Below are positions 1 through 8,523 of a DNA stretch of 51,107 nucleotides, piece after piece (positions within the stretch are counted from its first letter, which is position 1; each line of letters begins with the position of its first letter). This DNA is from Cyanobium sp. Tous-M-B4 (lineage in GTDB: Bacteria > Cyanobacteriota > Cyanobacteriia > PCC-6307 > Cyanobiaceae): assembly GCF_024345395.1 (NCBI RefSeq), contig NZ_JAGQBA010000009.1:1-51107 (forward strand). The letters are read 5' to 3'. The notes beneath the pieces are model-generated. The model saw only the letters and a list, made by a program, of their open reading frames with translations. It was not told the origin of the DNA and made no database searches. The translations under genes were made by a program, and so were the position numbers.

Positions 1-3000
1 CCGACAGCTCCGAGAACGAAGGATCACTGACTTCTCTAAAGGGAGGGGAGCTAACGCCAACGCCTGCACCAAATTGGAGAGTGTCTATTTCAAACCAACC
101 TCGGTGATTTACTTCAGTCGATCCGCCGTTGAGGCCGTCAATCAACAGATAATATTTCGTTGGAAAGGCGTTGGCCTCCACGGCCTTTGTGACGGCAATG
201 GAGAAGGTTTCTGTGTTCTCGGAGCCATCAGAGCTGACGGCCTTGACGGTGATGGAGTGGCTGTTGGCGGCCTCGAAATCGAGAGCAGCGGCAACTTTCA
301 CCACACCGTTGGCATCGATGGAGAAGAGCCCGCCGGCGCTGTTGGTGAGGCTGTAGGCGGTGATGGTGGCGCCGGAGTCTGCGTCAGTGGCGAAGGCGGT
401 GATGCCGACGGCCGTGCCAATGGCGGCATTTTCTGCCACCGAGTTGGCGTCGGTGTTGTTGTCGCTCAGGACAACAGGATTGTCATTGTCGTTGGTGCCA
501 TCAATGACCAGAGCCGCATTGGCACCAAGGGAGCCGGTAGCACCTGGAGCGGCAAGGGTGAGGATTGCGTTGTTGCCTGAAATATCGCGGATGGTGCCGC
601 CATTGAGCTGTAGGGCTGAGCTGAAGAGCTGATCGAGATCAGCGGAGCTATCACCGGCTTGAACGGTGTATTGGAAGGAGAGGATGCCGGTGCCACTGCC
701 GGAGCTATAGGTGGCGAAGCGATCAATGTCACCGGTTTCCAGCTGCAGCTGTGGTGTGCCGCTTGTGATGTCAACCAGCACCGTTTCTGAGAACTGAACA
801 ATGAGGGTGATGACGTCGCCGATGCTGTAGGTGCCGTTGGCGGTGGTGGAGGCGACCTGGCTGATGCTTGGCGCAATGTTGACGACAGCGGCAGTGGCTG
901 CGGAGGAGAAGTCGGTGTTGCCGCCGAAGGAATCGGTGGAGGTCGCATTGAGCCGGATGAACTTGCCGACCAGGGTTTGATCAGCGGCAATGGAAAAGGA
1001 GCTGCCAGTGGCGGAGTCGATGTTGCTCCAGCCATCGATGCCGTTGGCCGAAACCTGCCACTGATAGGAGTAAGTGACGTTGCCGTCGGGATCGGTTACG
1101 GCGCTGATGTCAGCTGAGAGGGTGGCGCCTTCTTGTGGGTTGCCTGTGATGGCGAGGGTGCCTGTGGCCTCGTCCTCGACGTTGGCAACAGCGGCAGTGG
1201 CTGCTGAGGAGAAGTCGGTGGTGCCCCCGAAGGAATCGGTGGAGGTGGCATTGAGCCGGATGAACTTGCCGACCAGGGTTTGATCAGCGGCAATGGAAAA
1301 GGAGCTGCCAGTGGCGGAGCCGATGTTGCCCCAGCCAGTGGTGCCGTTAGCCGACACCTGCCATTGATATCTGAAGGAGCTGATCTGGCCGTCTGGATCG
1401 CTGATGGCGCTGGTGAGCGCCATCAGGGTGCCTCCTTCTTGTGCGGAGCCGTTGATGGCGAGTGTGCCGGTGGCCTCGCCATCAACGGCTTCATCCGTAT
1501 AATTATAAGTAGATGTCGCGCCCAGTATCCCATTTTCAGACAAAGGGGTGGTGGAGACTGTGAAACTGCCCACATCAAAACTAAGTCGCATGGCCGGCTG
1601 TTTGCCAGCAACATTTTCCGTATCTAGGCCTGTAATAAAGGCATCGTCGAAGCTAAGCTCATAGGTTTTGATGATTCTGCTGACGTCAAGATTAGAAACC
1701 CCATGAATCTGCAGGCCATTAATTCTGCCACCTTCCACAATCCGCTCATACAGGAGGCTTAGGGATGGGGCATCGGGCAAATCAATCCTTAGCGGGGAGA
1801 AATCGGCTACGGCACTACCTGCACGGGTGACATCAAAATCGTGGTTATTAATCTGAAACCAGCCTTCATAGCCACTGACAGTTGAGTTGCCAGCAATTCC
1901 ATCAATGCTCAGGAAGTAGCGGTCAATAGGGGAGACGCCAGCATTGGGCTGATTAGCTGGCGTGGGAAGATCGCCAAAGTCGATTGACCGATTGTTTGCA
2001 ATATCAAAGGCATAAGTCGCAGCAAGCCCAAGGCTTCCATCATCGTTTAAGGGAGTTGTGGAGATGCCAAACTTGCTGCCAACAAAACTCAGCTGCATGG
2101 ATTGCTGATCGCCAGCAACATTTGTATTATCCAGCCCTGTGAGAATGGCATCGGCAAGGCGCAGCTCGTAGGTTGCTGACGTGTTTCCACTTTCGAAATT
2201 ATTTTTTACTCCATGAATCTGCAGACTGCTAATCGTGCCGCCTTCCGCGATTCGCTGATATAGGAGGCTTAGGGAAGGGGTATCGAGTAAATCAACCCGC
2301 AGCGAGCTAAAACTCGCAAGGCCTGCTTCTAGTGCCCCACTGACAATATTTCTGCTTACTTGATTTACAGCATCAAAATCATGGCTATCAATCTCGAACC
2401 AACCTTGATAGCCACTGACCGTCGAGTTACCGGCAATCCCGTCAATTTTAAGGAAGTAGCTAGTTGCAAAGAAGTCGCCGGCATTGGACGGAAGGGCTGG
2501 CGCGGGCAGATTGCTGAAGTTGGTTTCTAGCTTGCTTGGAATATCAAAGGCATAGGTCGCAGCAGTCCCAGTGCTTCCATCAGCGTTTAAGGGAGTTGTG
2601 GAGATGCCAAATTTGTTGCCAACAAAACTTAGCTGCATTGCTGGCGGATCACCAGCAACATTTGTATTATCTAAACCTGTAATAACGGCATTGGCTAGGC
2701 GAAGCTCGTAGGTCTTAACTGTAGAGCCGCCAGCTACCTTTACTCCATGAATTTGCACACTATCAATCCTGCTACCTTCCGCAATCCGCTCATAAAGGAG
2801 GTTAATTGATGAATTGCTGAAAAAATCAACCCGCAACGGTGAAAACTCCGGCCTCGCGAGCAGTGCCCCGGTGACATCAAAATCATGGCTATTAATCTCA
2901 AACCAACCTTCATAGCCTCTGGCAGTTGAGTTGCCAGCAATTCCATCAATGTTCAAGAAATAGAGATCAACAGGGGAGTTACCAGCAATGGGCAGAGAAG

Positions 3001-5056
3001 CTGGCGTGGGAAGATCGCTGAAGGTGATTTGCTGATTGCTTGGAATATCAAAGGCGTAGGCTGATTCACGCCCAATGGTTCCATCAGTATTGAGGGGGGT
3101 TGTGGAGATCCCGAATTTCTTAGCAACAAAAGCTAGCTGCATGACTTGCTGATCGCCAGCAAAATTTGTATTATCTAGCCCTGTAATCGCGGCATCGGCA
3201 AGGCGCAGCTCATAGGTTTTAACTGTGGTGCCGCCAACTAAATCCTTTACTCCATGAATCTGCAAACTATCAATCCTGCTACCTTCCGCAATCCGCTCAT
3301 AAAGGAAGCTAAGGGATGGGGTATCGAGTAAATCAATACGAAGCGGTGAAAATTCAGGGTTGGATGTCGTTGTCACCTTGGTGACATCAAAATCATGGGC
3401 CTCAATCTCAAACCAACCTTCATAGCGGCTGACTGTTGAGTTGCCAGCAATTCCGTCAATCTTCAGGAAATAGCGATCAACAGGGGAGATGCGGGCATTG
3501 GACAACGATCCTGGTTCAGGTAGGGAGCTGAAGCCGATTGAATCATTGATTTCAAAATCAAAGGCATAGGTCGCAGCAGTCCCAAGGCTTCGATCAGCGT
3601 TTATGGGAGTTGAAGAGATGCCAAATTTGCTGCCAACAAAACTCAGCTGCAGGGCTTGCTGGTCGCCAGCAACATTTGTATTGTCTAATCCTGTAATTAC
3701 GGCCCCGGCAAGGCGCAGCTCGTAGACTATGCTTGTTGTAGGTGTTAGGTCTCCTTCATTAAAAGAGTCGTAGACTCCACGAATCTGAAGGCTATTGATA
3801 CTTGTGCCTGTTGAAATCAGCTGATAAAATGGTCTTAGAGACGGGGCATTGCGCAAATCAACCCGTAGGGGTGAGAAATCGGCTAGGGATCCCGCTGCAC
3901 TGGCGGCATCAAAATCATGTCTATCAATCTCAAACCAACCTTCATAGCCGCTGGTAGTGGAGTTGCCAGCGATTCCATCTATTCTCAGGAAATATCTAAT
4001 TCTAGCGGAAAAGCCGGCATTAGGTAGCGGATCCGGCTGAGGTAGATCGCCAAAGATGATTTGTCGTGAAGTTTCAATATCAAAGGCATAGGTTGAAGCA
4101 GACCCCAAACTTCCATCAGCGTTTAAGGGAGTTGTGGAAATGCCAAATTGACTACCAACAAAACTCAGCTGCATAGATTGCTGATCGCCAGCAACGCTTG
4201 TATTGTCTAACCCTGTAATAACAACATCAGCGAGGCGAAGCTCGTAGGTTATGTCTATTGGAAGTCTGGTATCAGTAGAAACAATGACTCCTTGAATTTG
4301 CAGGCTAGCAATCGGGATGCCTTCAGTGATCTGCTGATACAGGAAGCTAAGTGCCGGGGAATTGAATACGTCTACCAGCAGCGGTGCGAAATCCGTAGTT
4401 CCCGCTGCAGCGGTGGCGTCAAAATCATGGCTATTAATCTCAAACCAGCCTTCATAGCCGCTGACAGTTGAGTTGCCAGCTATCCCATCGATCCTCAAAA
4501 AATATTTATACTCTGAGGCAATTCCAGCAGCCTCAACCGGCACAGAGTTGCCTGCGATGCTGATGACGCTCTGGTCGTTTTCGCTATAGGCCGCAGGAGC
4601 TGGCGTGACATCGCGCAGCAAGGCGGAGAAGATGGCCCCTTCATCCCCGGCGGTGTCGGCGCTGCCATTGAGGCGGATGTCGATGGCATGGCCGAGCTCC
4701 TCGAGCAACACGGCCTCGATCTGCTCAGCAGTGGCGCTTTCCAGCCAGGTGGCATTCAGGTAGATGCGTTCGGCGCCGGTTGGATCGCTGCTGGTGTAAG
4801 CCGCGTAGCTGCCGTTGAGGCTGGTGGCAGGGAGGATCTCAAGGTTTATGGTTAGGCCGGTGCCGGAGAGCAGGGTCTGGAGATCGGCGGTGGTCTCTGA
4901 GCTCTGGGCGCCAAAGACCTGCAGCAGCAGGGCGTTGTAGGAGTTGGTGTTGCTGACCCAGGCAGCCAGGCGTGCCTCCAGCAGTTGCAGCGCCTGCTCC
5001 AGGTATGAGCTGGTACTGGCTGAGAGGGAGGTGCCGCTGAGGAGGAGCTGGGTCAT
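1..5056 (-). CDS. Giant multidomain protein with tandem Hcp-like domains (3' end beyond the window)
   Basis: Open for at least 1685 codons in one frame from ATG 5056 to the left edge, with no stop in the parts I translated and the frame phase checked at several repeats. Order from the N-terminus: a region of about 200 residues containing a LLEELGHAID motif and a following DTAGDEGAIFSALL, a module seen at the start of large cyanobacterial surface proteins; six Hcp-like domains (about 4512 to 1500); two near-identical Ig-like repeats with YQWQVSANG; a SwmB-like domain (TSGTPQLQLETG, LNGGTIRDISGNNA); a cadherin-like domain (DADSGATI, DFEAANSHSITV); and the start of a seventh Hcp-like domain at the edge. 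Each Hcp unit begins with a version of YFLRIDGIAGNST and SGYEGWFEI, and later has TYELRLAD and MQLSFVG. This suggests a secreted or surface protein. I see no type VI secretion genes. ATG 5056 has no clear Shine-Dalgarno sequence. The Hcp part is visibly AT-richer than its surroundings. Confidence 0.85.
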   Translation of the reverse strand, partial: MTQLLLSGTSLSASTSSYLEQALQLLEARLAAWVSNTNSYNALLLQVFGAQSSETTADLQTLLSGTGLTINLEILPATSLNGSYAAYTSSDPTGAERIYLNATWLESATAEQIEAVLLEELGHAIDIRLNGSADTAGDEGAIFSALLRDVTPAPAAYSENDQSVISIAGNSVPVEAAGIASEYKYFLRIDGIAGNSTVSGYEGWFEINSHDFDATAAAGTTDFAPLLVDVFNSPALSFLYQQITEGIPIASLQIQGVIVSTDTRLPIDITYELRLADVVITGLDNTSVAGDQQSMQLSFVGSQFGISTTPLNADGSLGSASTYAFDIETSRQIIFGDLPQPDPLPNAGFSARIRYFLRIDGIAGNSTTSGYEGWFEIDRHDFDAASAAGSLADFSPLRVDLRNAPSLRPFYQLISTGTSINSLQIRGVYDSFNEGDLTPTTSIVYELRLAGAVITGLDNTNVAGDQQALQLSFVGSKFGISSTPINADRSLGTAATYAFDFEINDSIGFSSLPEPGSLSNARISPVDRYFLKIDGIAGNSTVSRYEGWFEIEAHDFDVTKVTTTSNPEFSPLRIDLLDTPSLSFLYERIAEGSRIDSLQIHGVKDLVGGTTVKTYELRLADAAITGLDNTNFAGDQQVMQLAFVAKKFGISTTPLNTDGTIGRESAYAFDIPSNQQITFSDLPTPASLPIAGNSPVDLYFLNIDGIAGNSTARGYEGWFEINSHDFDVTGALLARPEFSPLRVDFFSNSSINLLYERIAEGSRIDSVQIHGVKVAGGSTVKTYELRLANAVITGLDNTNVAGDPPAMQLSFVGNKFGISTTPLNADGSTGTAATYAFDIPSKLETNFSNLPAPALPSNAGDFFATSYFLKIDGIAGNSTVSGYQGWFEIDSHDFDAVNQVSRNIVSGALEAGLASFSSLRVDLLDTPSLSLLYQRIAEGGTISSLQIHGVKNNFESGNTSATYELRLADAILTGLDNTNVAGDQQSMQLSFVGSKFGISTTPLNDDGSLGLAATYAFDIANNRSIDFGDLPTPANQPNAGVSPIDRYFLSIDGIAGNSTVSGYEGWFQINNHDFDVTRAGSAVADFSPLRIDLPDAPSLSLLYERIVEGGRINGLQIHGVSNLDVSRIIKTYELSFDDAFITGLDTENVAGKQPAMRLSFDVGSFTVSTTPLSENGILGATSTYNYTDEAVDGEATGTLAINGSAQEGGTLMALTSAISDPDGQISSFRYQWQVSANGTTGWGNIGSATGSSFSIAADQTLVGKFIRLNATSTDSFGGTTDFSSAATAAVANVEDEATGTLAITGNPQEGATLSADISAVTDPDGNVTYSYQWQVSANGIDGWSNIDSATGSSFSIAADQTLVGKFIRLNATSTDSFGGNTDFSSAATAAVVNIAPSISQVASTTANGTYSIGDVITLIVQFSETVLVDITSGTPQLQLETGDIDRFATYSSGSGTGILSFQYTVQAGDSSADLDQLFSSALQLNGGTIRDISGNNAILTLAAPGATGSLGANAALVIDGTNDNDNPVVLSDNNTDANSVAENAAIGTAVGITAFATDADSGATITAYSLTNSAGGLFSIDANGVVKVAAALDFEAANSHSITVKAVSSDGSENTETFSIAVTKAVEANAFPTKYYLLIDGLNGGSTEVNHRGWFEIDTLQFGAGVGVSSPPFREVSDPSFSELS
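885..1410 (-). repeat. Two near-identical Ig-like repeat units, offset 303 bp
   Basis: Bases 885-1034 and 1189-1338 match almost base for base; the offset is 303 bp, which is 101 codons, so the frame is kept. Each encodes GSSFSIAADQTLVGKF followed by IRLNATSTDSFGG. The similarity is much higher than between the Hcp units, which points to a recent duplication or gene conversion. Confidence 0.85.
1500..4512 (-). repeat. Six tandem Hcp-like domain repeats of about 500-540 bp
   Basis: The DNA encoding the conserved GYEGWFE segment recurs near 4440, 3931, 3408, 2907, 2397 and 1857, a period of roughly 500-540 bp. All the copies I checked stay in the same frame. Approximate domain limits on the minus strand are 4512-4075, 4002-3555, 3480-3045, 2965-2540, 2460-2000 and 1925-1500. 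The copies are diverged, so the array is old enough to have drifted or has been diversified. Confidence 0.85.
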
Positions 5057-5111
5057 GAGCTGGTGTTGCTGGAGAAGTGTTGGAGCGGTGTTGGGGGCCT
5101 GGGCTGGCGGA

Positions 5112-5399
5112 TCAGGGATCCGGGAGTGGATCTGGAGGAATTGGTTGTGGAGGCGGGAGTGGCGGTGCCAGGGAGAGCAGTGAGCGGCCGGTGGCGAGCA
5201 GGTTGTAAAGGCGCCAGAGCTGGCAGCGGGTCGCCATCCAGAGGCTCTCGCCCGCCACGAACAGGCCCATGGGCCGATCGAAGAGACGCTCGTGCAGCTT
5301 GAGCAGGCCCTGCTCTCTGGTGCCGAGGCAGAGGAGCCGGTTGGCGCGGTAGGTGGAGAAGGCAAGCGAGATCCCCAGCCCCTGCAGCCAGGGGCTCAA
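5112..5399 (-). pseudogene. Truncated TIGR03032-family protein (N-terminal fragment)
   Basis: A 95-codon reading frame from TTG 5399 has LGISLAFSTYRANRLLCLG, FDRPMGLFVAGESLWMATR and QLWRLYNLL, which I recognise as the N-terminal part of TIGR03032-family proteins. Those are normally several hundred residues long; here the similarity ends in a proline-rich tail and a stop at 5112. The following giant Hcp gene is open in the neighbouring frame through this same stretch (its frame is readable back to at least 5220), so a one-base change could join the two. The reading frame is also open upstream of TTG 5399 back to a TAG near 5510, without a good start. It is either a decayed fragment or the frameshifted head of the giant gene. 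Confidence 0.55.
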
Positions 5400-5754
5400 T
5401 CCCGGGGATGCCGGGATTGGCAGGGAAAGGGCTGTGGTCAGGGCAGGTTGCCGAAATGGTGCTGGTTCAGGACTGCTCGGGGAGCCGCCCAGGCGAACAT
5501 TTCGGTTGACCTAAAACTAATAATACTGATTGCTCGTGTAACTGGGAGCAACGGCAAAAACTGTGAGGAACTGCTGGTTGAGGGGCCGGCAGCCAGTCGA
5601 GGGTTATGGCGTTGACATCGGTATCGACAACTAGCAGCGCGGCGTTGTGGCCAGGATTGCGGTCCTTGATTGAAGTAACTGAAATTCGCTTGCGCTGATA
5701 TGGGTTGGCTGCTGGTCTGGTCTAAAAAGTGGCTGTTCGTGCGCTCTGACCGCC
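5400..5754. other. Region without a recognised gene
   Basis: This 355-bp stretch lies between the TIGR03032 fragment and the toxin-antitoxin remnant. The reading frames present have no motif I recognise. With decayed genes on both sides it is likely the debris of an older insertion or deletion. Confidence 0.5.
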
Positions 5755-5943
5755 ATGGCAACGCCTGCGGCCACAAGCGGCGGCTCAGCCAAGACCCATC
5801 TCTCGCGTCTGGTGGAGGCAATCACCGCCCTGCAGGGGCCTGAGCGGAACCGGCGTATGGGGGTGGCCCGCGGTCAGTTCACGGTTCCCGATTCGATCGA
5901 TGCCGCTAATCCGTTGATCGCCGAGCTGTTTGAGCTGCCCTGA
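5755..5943 (+). pseudogene. Phd/YefM-type antitoxin with internal deletion
   Basis: The 62-residue product keeps the AKTHLSRLVE helix of Phd/YefM antitoxins near its start and a C-terminal toxin-binding tail of the GQFTVPDSIDAANPLIAELF type. It lacks the central stretch of about 20 residues (GEEVVIARAGKPVARLVP in intact relatives such as the antitoxin at 27912-28139 of this window). That stretch is part of the DNA-binding fold, so autoregulation is probably lost. Its stop overlaps the next ATG (TGATG), as in intact toxin-antitoxin pairs. Confidence 0.65.
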
Positions 5944-6116
5944 TGCGGCCGTTCAGGCGATCCCATCTGCTGACTGTCGAGCAGTTGCCCCTCCATCACC
6001 GCGATCCATTTGACCGCCTGCTCGTAGCCCAGTCGATCAGCGAATCGCTGCTGCTGGTGAGCGCCGATGGGGCGTTTCATGCCTATGGCTGCCCGCTGCA
6101 GGATGCCCGCCGCTGA
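5943..6116 (+). pseudogene. C-terminal remnant of a PIN-domain toxin
   Basis: A 57-residue frame beginning at ATG 5943, which overlaps the antitoxin remnant's stop. It contains HHRDPFDRLLVAQSI and LLVSADGAFHAYG, matching the C-terminal third of PIN toxins and closely resembling the intact toxin at 27472-27912 of this window (HRDPFDRLLVAQAI). The N-terminal half with the first catalytic aspartate (LLDT) is missing, so the product cannot be a working nuclease. Upstream residues show no PIN similarity, consistent with a deletion between antitoxin and toxin. Confidence 0.65.
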
Positions 6117-6209
6117 GGACCCGCTCGCCGCTGCTCCAGCAGGCTCTCCAGGTGCCCCACCCAGGAGGCGGCGCCTGGTACGGCTGCTGGATGGAGTGGT
6201 GGGCATGGC

Positions 6210-6614
6210 TCAGGCAGGGCGTTCAAGGCGTTGCAGGCGCAGCTCACTCACCGAGGCGATGGTCTCAAAGTCGGCGTCGAAACTCACCAGCAATGCGTTG
6301 TGGTGCAGAGCCACGGCGGCCACCAGGAGGTCGAGGCTGAGAACCGTCTGACCGATCTGGCGGCAGGCCTGGCCCAGGTCGATCGCCCGCTGCCACAGAT
6401 CTGCAGGGGTGGAGAGCGTGGGCAGGGTGGCGAACTGGGCTGTCAGTTGGTGGGTTTCGTCTGGACGGGCTGAACGCAGCATCTCAAAACGCACCGGTTC
6501 CGCCAGGTGGGCCTCAGGGTCGAGCACGAAGGGCGCGATGAACTGTTTGAGGGGGGCCGGGCTCCTGGCACGGGTGAAGTCGATCCACAGGCTGGTGTCG
6601 AGCAGCAGGGTCAT
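6210..6614 (-). CDS. VapC-type PIN-domain ribonuclease toxin
   Basis: 134 residues. PIN-domain acidic residues are visible in order: the Asp of LLDTSLWIDF at the N-terminus, the Glu of RFEMLRSA, and the Asp residues of SLDLLVAAVA and SFDADFE. PIN toxins are Mg-dependent RNases that usually cut tRNA or rRNA. ATG 6614 was chosen because it overlaps the antitoxin stop as ATGA and begins directly with the PIN motif; a longer frame upstream lies inside the antitoxin gene. The pair appears intact, unlike the remnant just to its left. Its target cannot be inferred. Confidence 0.85.
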   Translation of the reverse strand: MTLLLDTSLWIDFTRARSPAPLKQFIAPFVLDPEAHLAEPVRFEMLRSARPDETHQLTAQFATLPTLSTPADLWQRAIDLGQACRQIGQTVLSLDLLVAAVALHHNALLVSFDADFETIASVSELRLQRLERPA

Positions 6615-6841
6615 GGAGCGAACTCCTGGTTCCGTTGGCGCTCGCGCTCTTGGTCGGCCTCGTAGCTCTCCAGCTGCACGCCCCATTCGCCGCTGAGAAA
6701 TCGCTGAGCGATCTGGGCGCGACGGTGCTGCTGCAGGGCCTCCTCCATCAGGCGGCGGATGGCGGGCCCCTTCTTGCGCTCGCCCGTGAAGTCCAGGATT
6801 TCGGCCATCTCAGTGTCCGAAAGTTCAACGGTCACTTTCAT
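6611..6841 (-). CDS. VapB-type antitoxin
   Basis: 76 residues starting MKVTVELSDTEMAEILDFTG, a short beta-strand followed by helices as in ribbon-helix-helix-like VapB antitoxins, then a charged C-terminal tail (Arg/Glu/Gln-rich) expected to wrap the toxin. It lies directly upstream of the PIN toxin on the same strand with a 4-base ATGA overlap. The protein would neutralise the toxin and repress the operon. I see no clear palindrome upstream of the ATG. Confidence 0.8.
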   Translation of the reverse strand: MKVTVELSDTEMAEILDFTGERKKGPAIRRLMEEALQQHRRAQIAQRFLSGEWGVQLESYEADQERERQRNQEFAP

Positions 6842-6926
6842 GGTTTCAGCCTCCTCGAGTCCGACCTTGCAAGCAGTTTATGCGGATTTTGATGTTGGAC
6901 TGGTGATCGGGATTGAGTAGGGCCGA

Positions 6927-7172
6927 TCAGTAGGCCTGGTTGTCTGGCGCCTGGAAACCCCCGTTCACCTCCTGATCCACCAGGGCGTCGAGGGTCACGG
7001 CCGAGCGCACCAGGGCTTGGTAGCGCTGCACCACGCGGCGGTTGCGTTCGATCCAGTTGCCGGGATCGCCGCTGGGCAGGCCCGTGCCGTCGCCGGCCAG
7101 CAGCTCCAGGTCTTTTTGCTGGGCCAGCAGGGCCAGCACCAGGTCGTGGATGCGCTGGCGGCGGTCGCTCAT
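6927..7172 (-). CDS. Small hypothetical protein
   Basis: 81 residues starting MSDRRQRIHDLVLALLAQQK; predicted mostly helical, soluble, no Cys and no signal peptide. ATG 7172 is preferred over a start at 7190 because the extra residues (MPLDPA) look non-coding. It resembles small uncharacterised proteins of picocyanobacteria in size and style, but I cannot name a family. It is divergent from cobL. Confidence 0.6.
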   Translation of the reverse strand: MSDRRQRIHDLVLALLAQQKDLELLAGDGTGLPSGDPGNWIERNRRVVQRYQALVRSAVTLDALVDQEVNGGFQAPDNQAY

Positions 7173-7242
7173 GGCTGGGTCCAGTGGCACAGGCCGGCCA
7201 TCATGGCTGCAGTGACCGTGGGGCGCCCTGGCTCAGCAGGCC

Positions 7243-8523
7243 GTGTTGGAGGTGGTCGGCACCGATGCCGGGGGGGTGGCTGCGCTGCCGGCCCGCAGCC
7301 TCGCCTTGGTGCGAGCTGCCCAGCTGCTGCTTGCCCCCCAGCGTCTGCTGACGGAGCTTGGCCCTTGGTGGCAAGAGGAGCAGGGGGCCGGCCGCATCCC
7401 GGCGGGTAGCCCCTGCCCCCAGCTCCTGGCCAGCGACCAGCCGGAGCAGATTTTCGGCCCGCTGCAGCAGGCCCTGGCAGCCGGCCGGCCGGCGGTGCTG
7501 CTCGCTAGTGGCGACCCCCTCTGGTTTGGCATCGGCCGCCTGCTGCTGCAGCGCTTTCCGGCGGCCCAGCTGCGCTTTCATCCCGCCCCCTGCTCGCTGC
7601 AGCTGGCCTTTGCCCGCCTCGGCCGCCCCTGGCAGGACGCCAGCTGGATCAGCCTGCACGGCCGCGACCCCGAACCCCTGGCCGCCGCCCTGCAGAAACG
7701 GCCTGCCGCCCTGGCGGTGCTCACCGACCCAAGCCGCGGCGGCGCCGAGGAGGTGCGGCTGATCCTGGCGGCCTCTGGCCTGGAGGCGGCCTATGCCTTC
7801 TGGCTGTGCGAGCGGCTGGGCCATCCGACGGAGCGGATGCAGCGGCTGGTCCCCGGGGCACCCCTGCCGATCGATTGCGATCCGCTGCATCTGGTGCTGT
7901 TGATCGCTGAGCCGCCGGCGCCCCCTGCTGATCCCGCCGCCCTACCCCTGTTTGGCCTTGAAGACGGCCTGTTTCTGCAGCACGACGACCGCCCCGGCTT
8001 GATGACCAAGCGGGAGGTGCGCATTCAGTTGCTGGCAGATTTGGAACTGCCCGAGCGCGGCGTGCTCTGGGATATCGGCGCCGGCGTGGGTTCGGTGGGG
8101 CTGGAGGCGCTGCGGCTGCGGCCTGGTCTGGCGCTCTGGGCCCTGGAGCGGCGTGGCGGCTCAGCGGCGCTGATCGCAGCTAACGCCGAGCGGCTGGGGG
8201 TGCGGCCAGCGGGTTTCCGCGAGGGCCGGGCCCCCGAGGCCCTCGCGGAGCTGCCCGATCCGGATCGGGTACTTATCGGCGGAGGTGGCCGGGAGAGGGC
8301 GGCGGTGCTGACTGCGGTGCTGCAGCGGCTGCGGCCTGGCGGCGTGGTGGTGATTCCCCTGGCCACCTTGGAAGCTTTGGCGGAGCTCAGACCCCTGTTG
8401 GAGGCCGCGGGGTTGGCGGTGTACGTGAGTCAGCATCAGGGCTGGCGGGGGGCGCCTTTGGCCGAAGGCACCCGCCTGGCGCCGCTCAATCCCGTGTTGG
8501 TGTTGAAGGGGCGGCTGCCTTGA
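7243..8523 (+). CDS. cobL: Precorrin-6Y C5,15-methyltransferase (decarboxylating), CbiE-CbiT fusion
   Basis: 426 residues. The N-terminal half is a CbiE-type tetrapyrrole methylase (VLLASGDPLWFGIGRLLL, then WISLHGRDPEPLAAAL). The C-terminal half is a CbiT-type Rossmann methyltransferase (LWDIGAGVGSVGLEALRL, then VLIGGGG). Together they methylate C5 and C15 and decarboxylate the acetate side chain in corrin ring synthesis, so the organism makes a cobamide; cobQ is in the same window. The start is GTG 7243: an in-frame stop at 7213 rules out a longer N-terminus. The 3' end overlaps the convergent DUF192 gene by 38 bp. Confidence 0.92.
   Translation: MLEVVGTDAGGVAALPARSLALVRAAQLLLAPQRLLTELGPWWQEEQGAGRIPAGSPCPQLLASDQPEQIFGPLQQALAAGRPAVLLASGDPLWFGIGRLLLQRFPAAQLRFHPAPCSLQLAFARLGRPWQDASWISLHGRDPEPLAAALQKRPAALAVLTDPSRGGAEEVRLILAASGLEAAYAFWLCERLGHPTERMQRLVPGAPLPIDCDPLHLVLLIAEPPAPPADPAALPLFGLEDGLFLQHDDRPGLMTKREVRIQLLADLELPERGVLWDIGAGVGSVGLEALRLRPGLALWALERRGGSAALIAANAERLGVRPAGFREGRAPEALAELPDPDRVLIGGGGRERAAVLTAVLQRLRPGGVVVIPLATLEALAELRPLLEAAGLAVYVSQHQGWRGAPLAEGTRLAPLNPVLVLKGRLP

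Noticed and set aside
1-5056. Evidence for a type VI secretion system
   Set aside because: Only the Hcp fold is present; no sheath, baseplate, VgrG or ClpV genes occur in the window and the copies are fused in one chain.
7201-7890. Long minus-strand frame opposite cobL
   Set aside because: Gln/Arg/Ala-rich shadow of a high-GC gene; cobL is clearly the coding strand.
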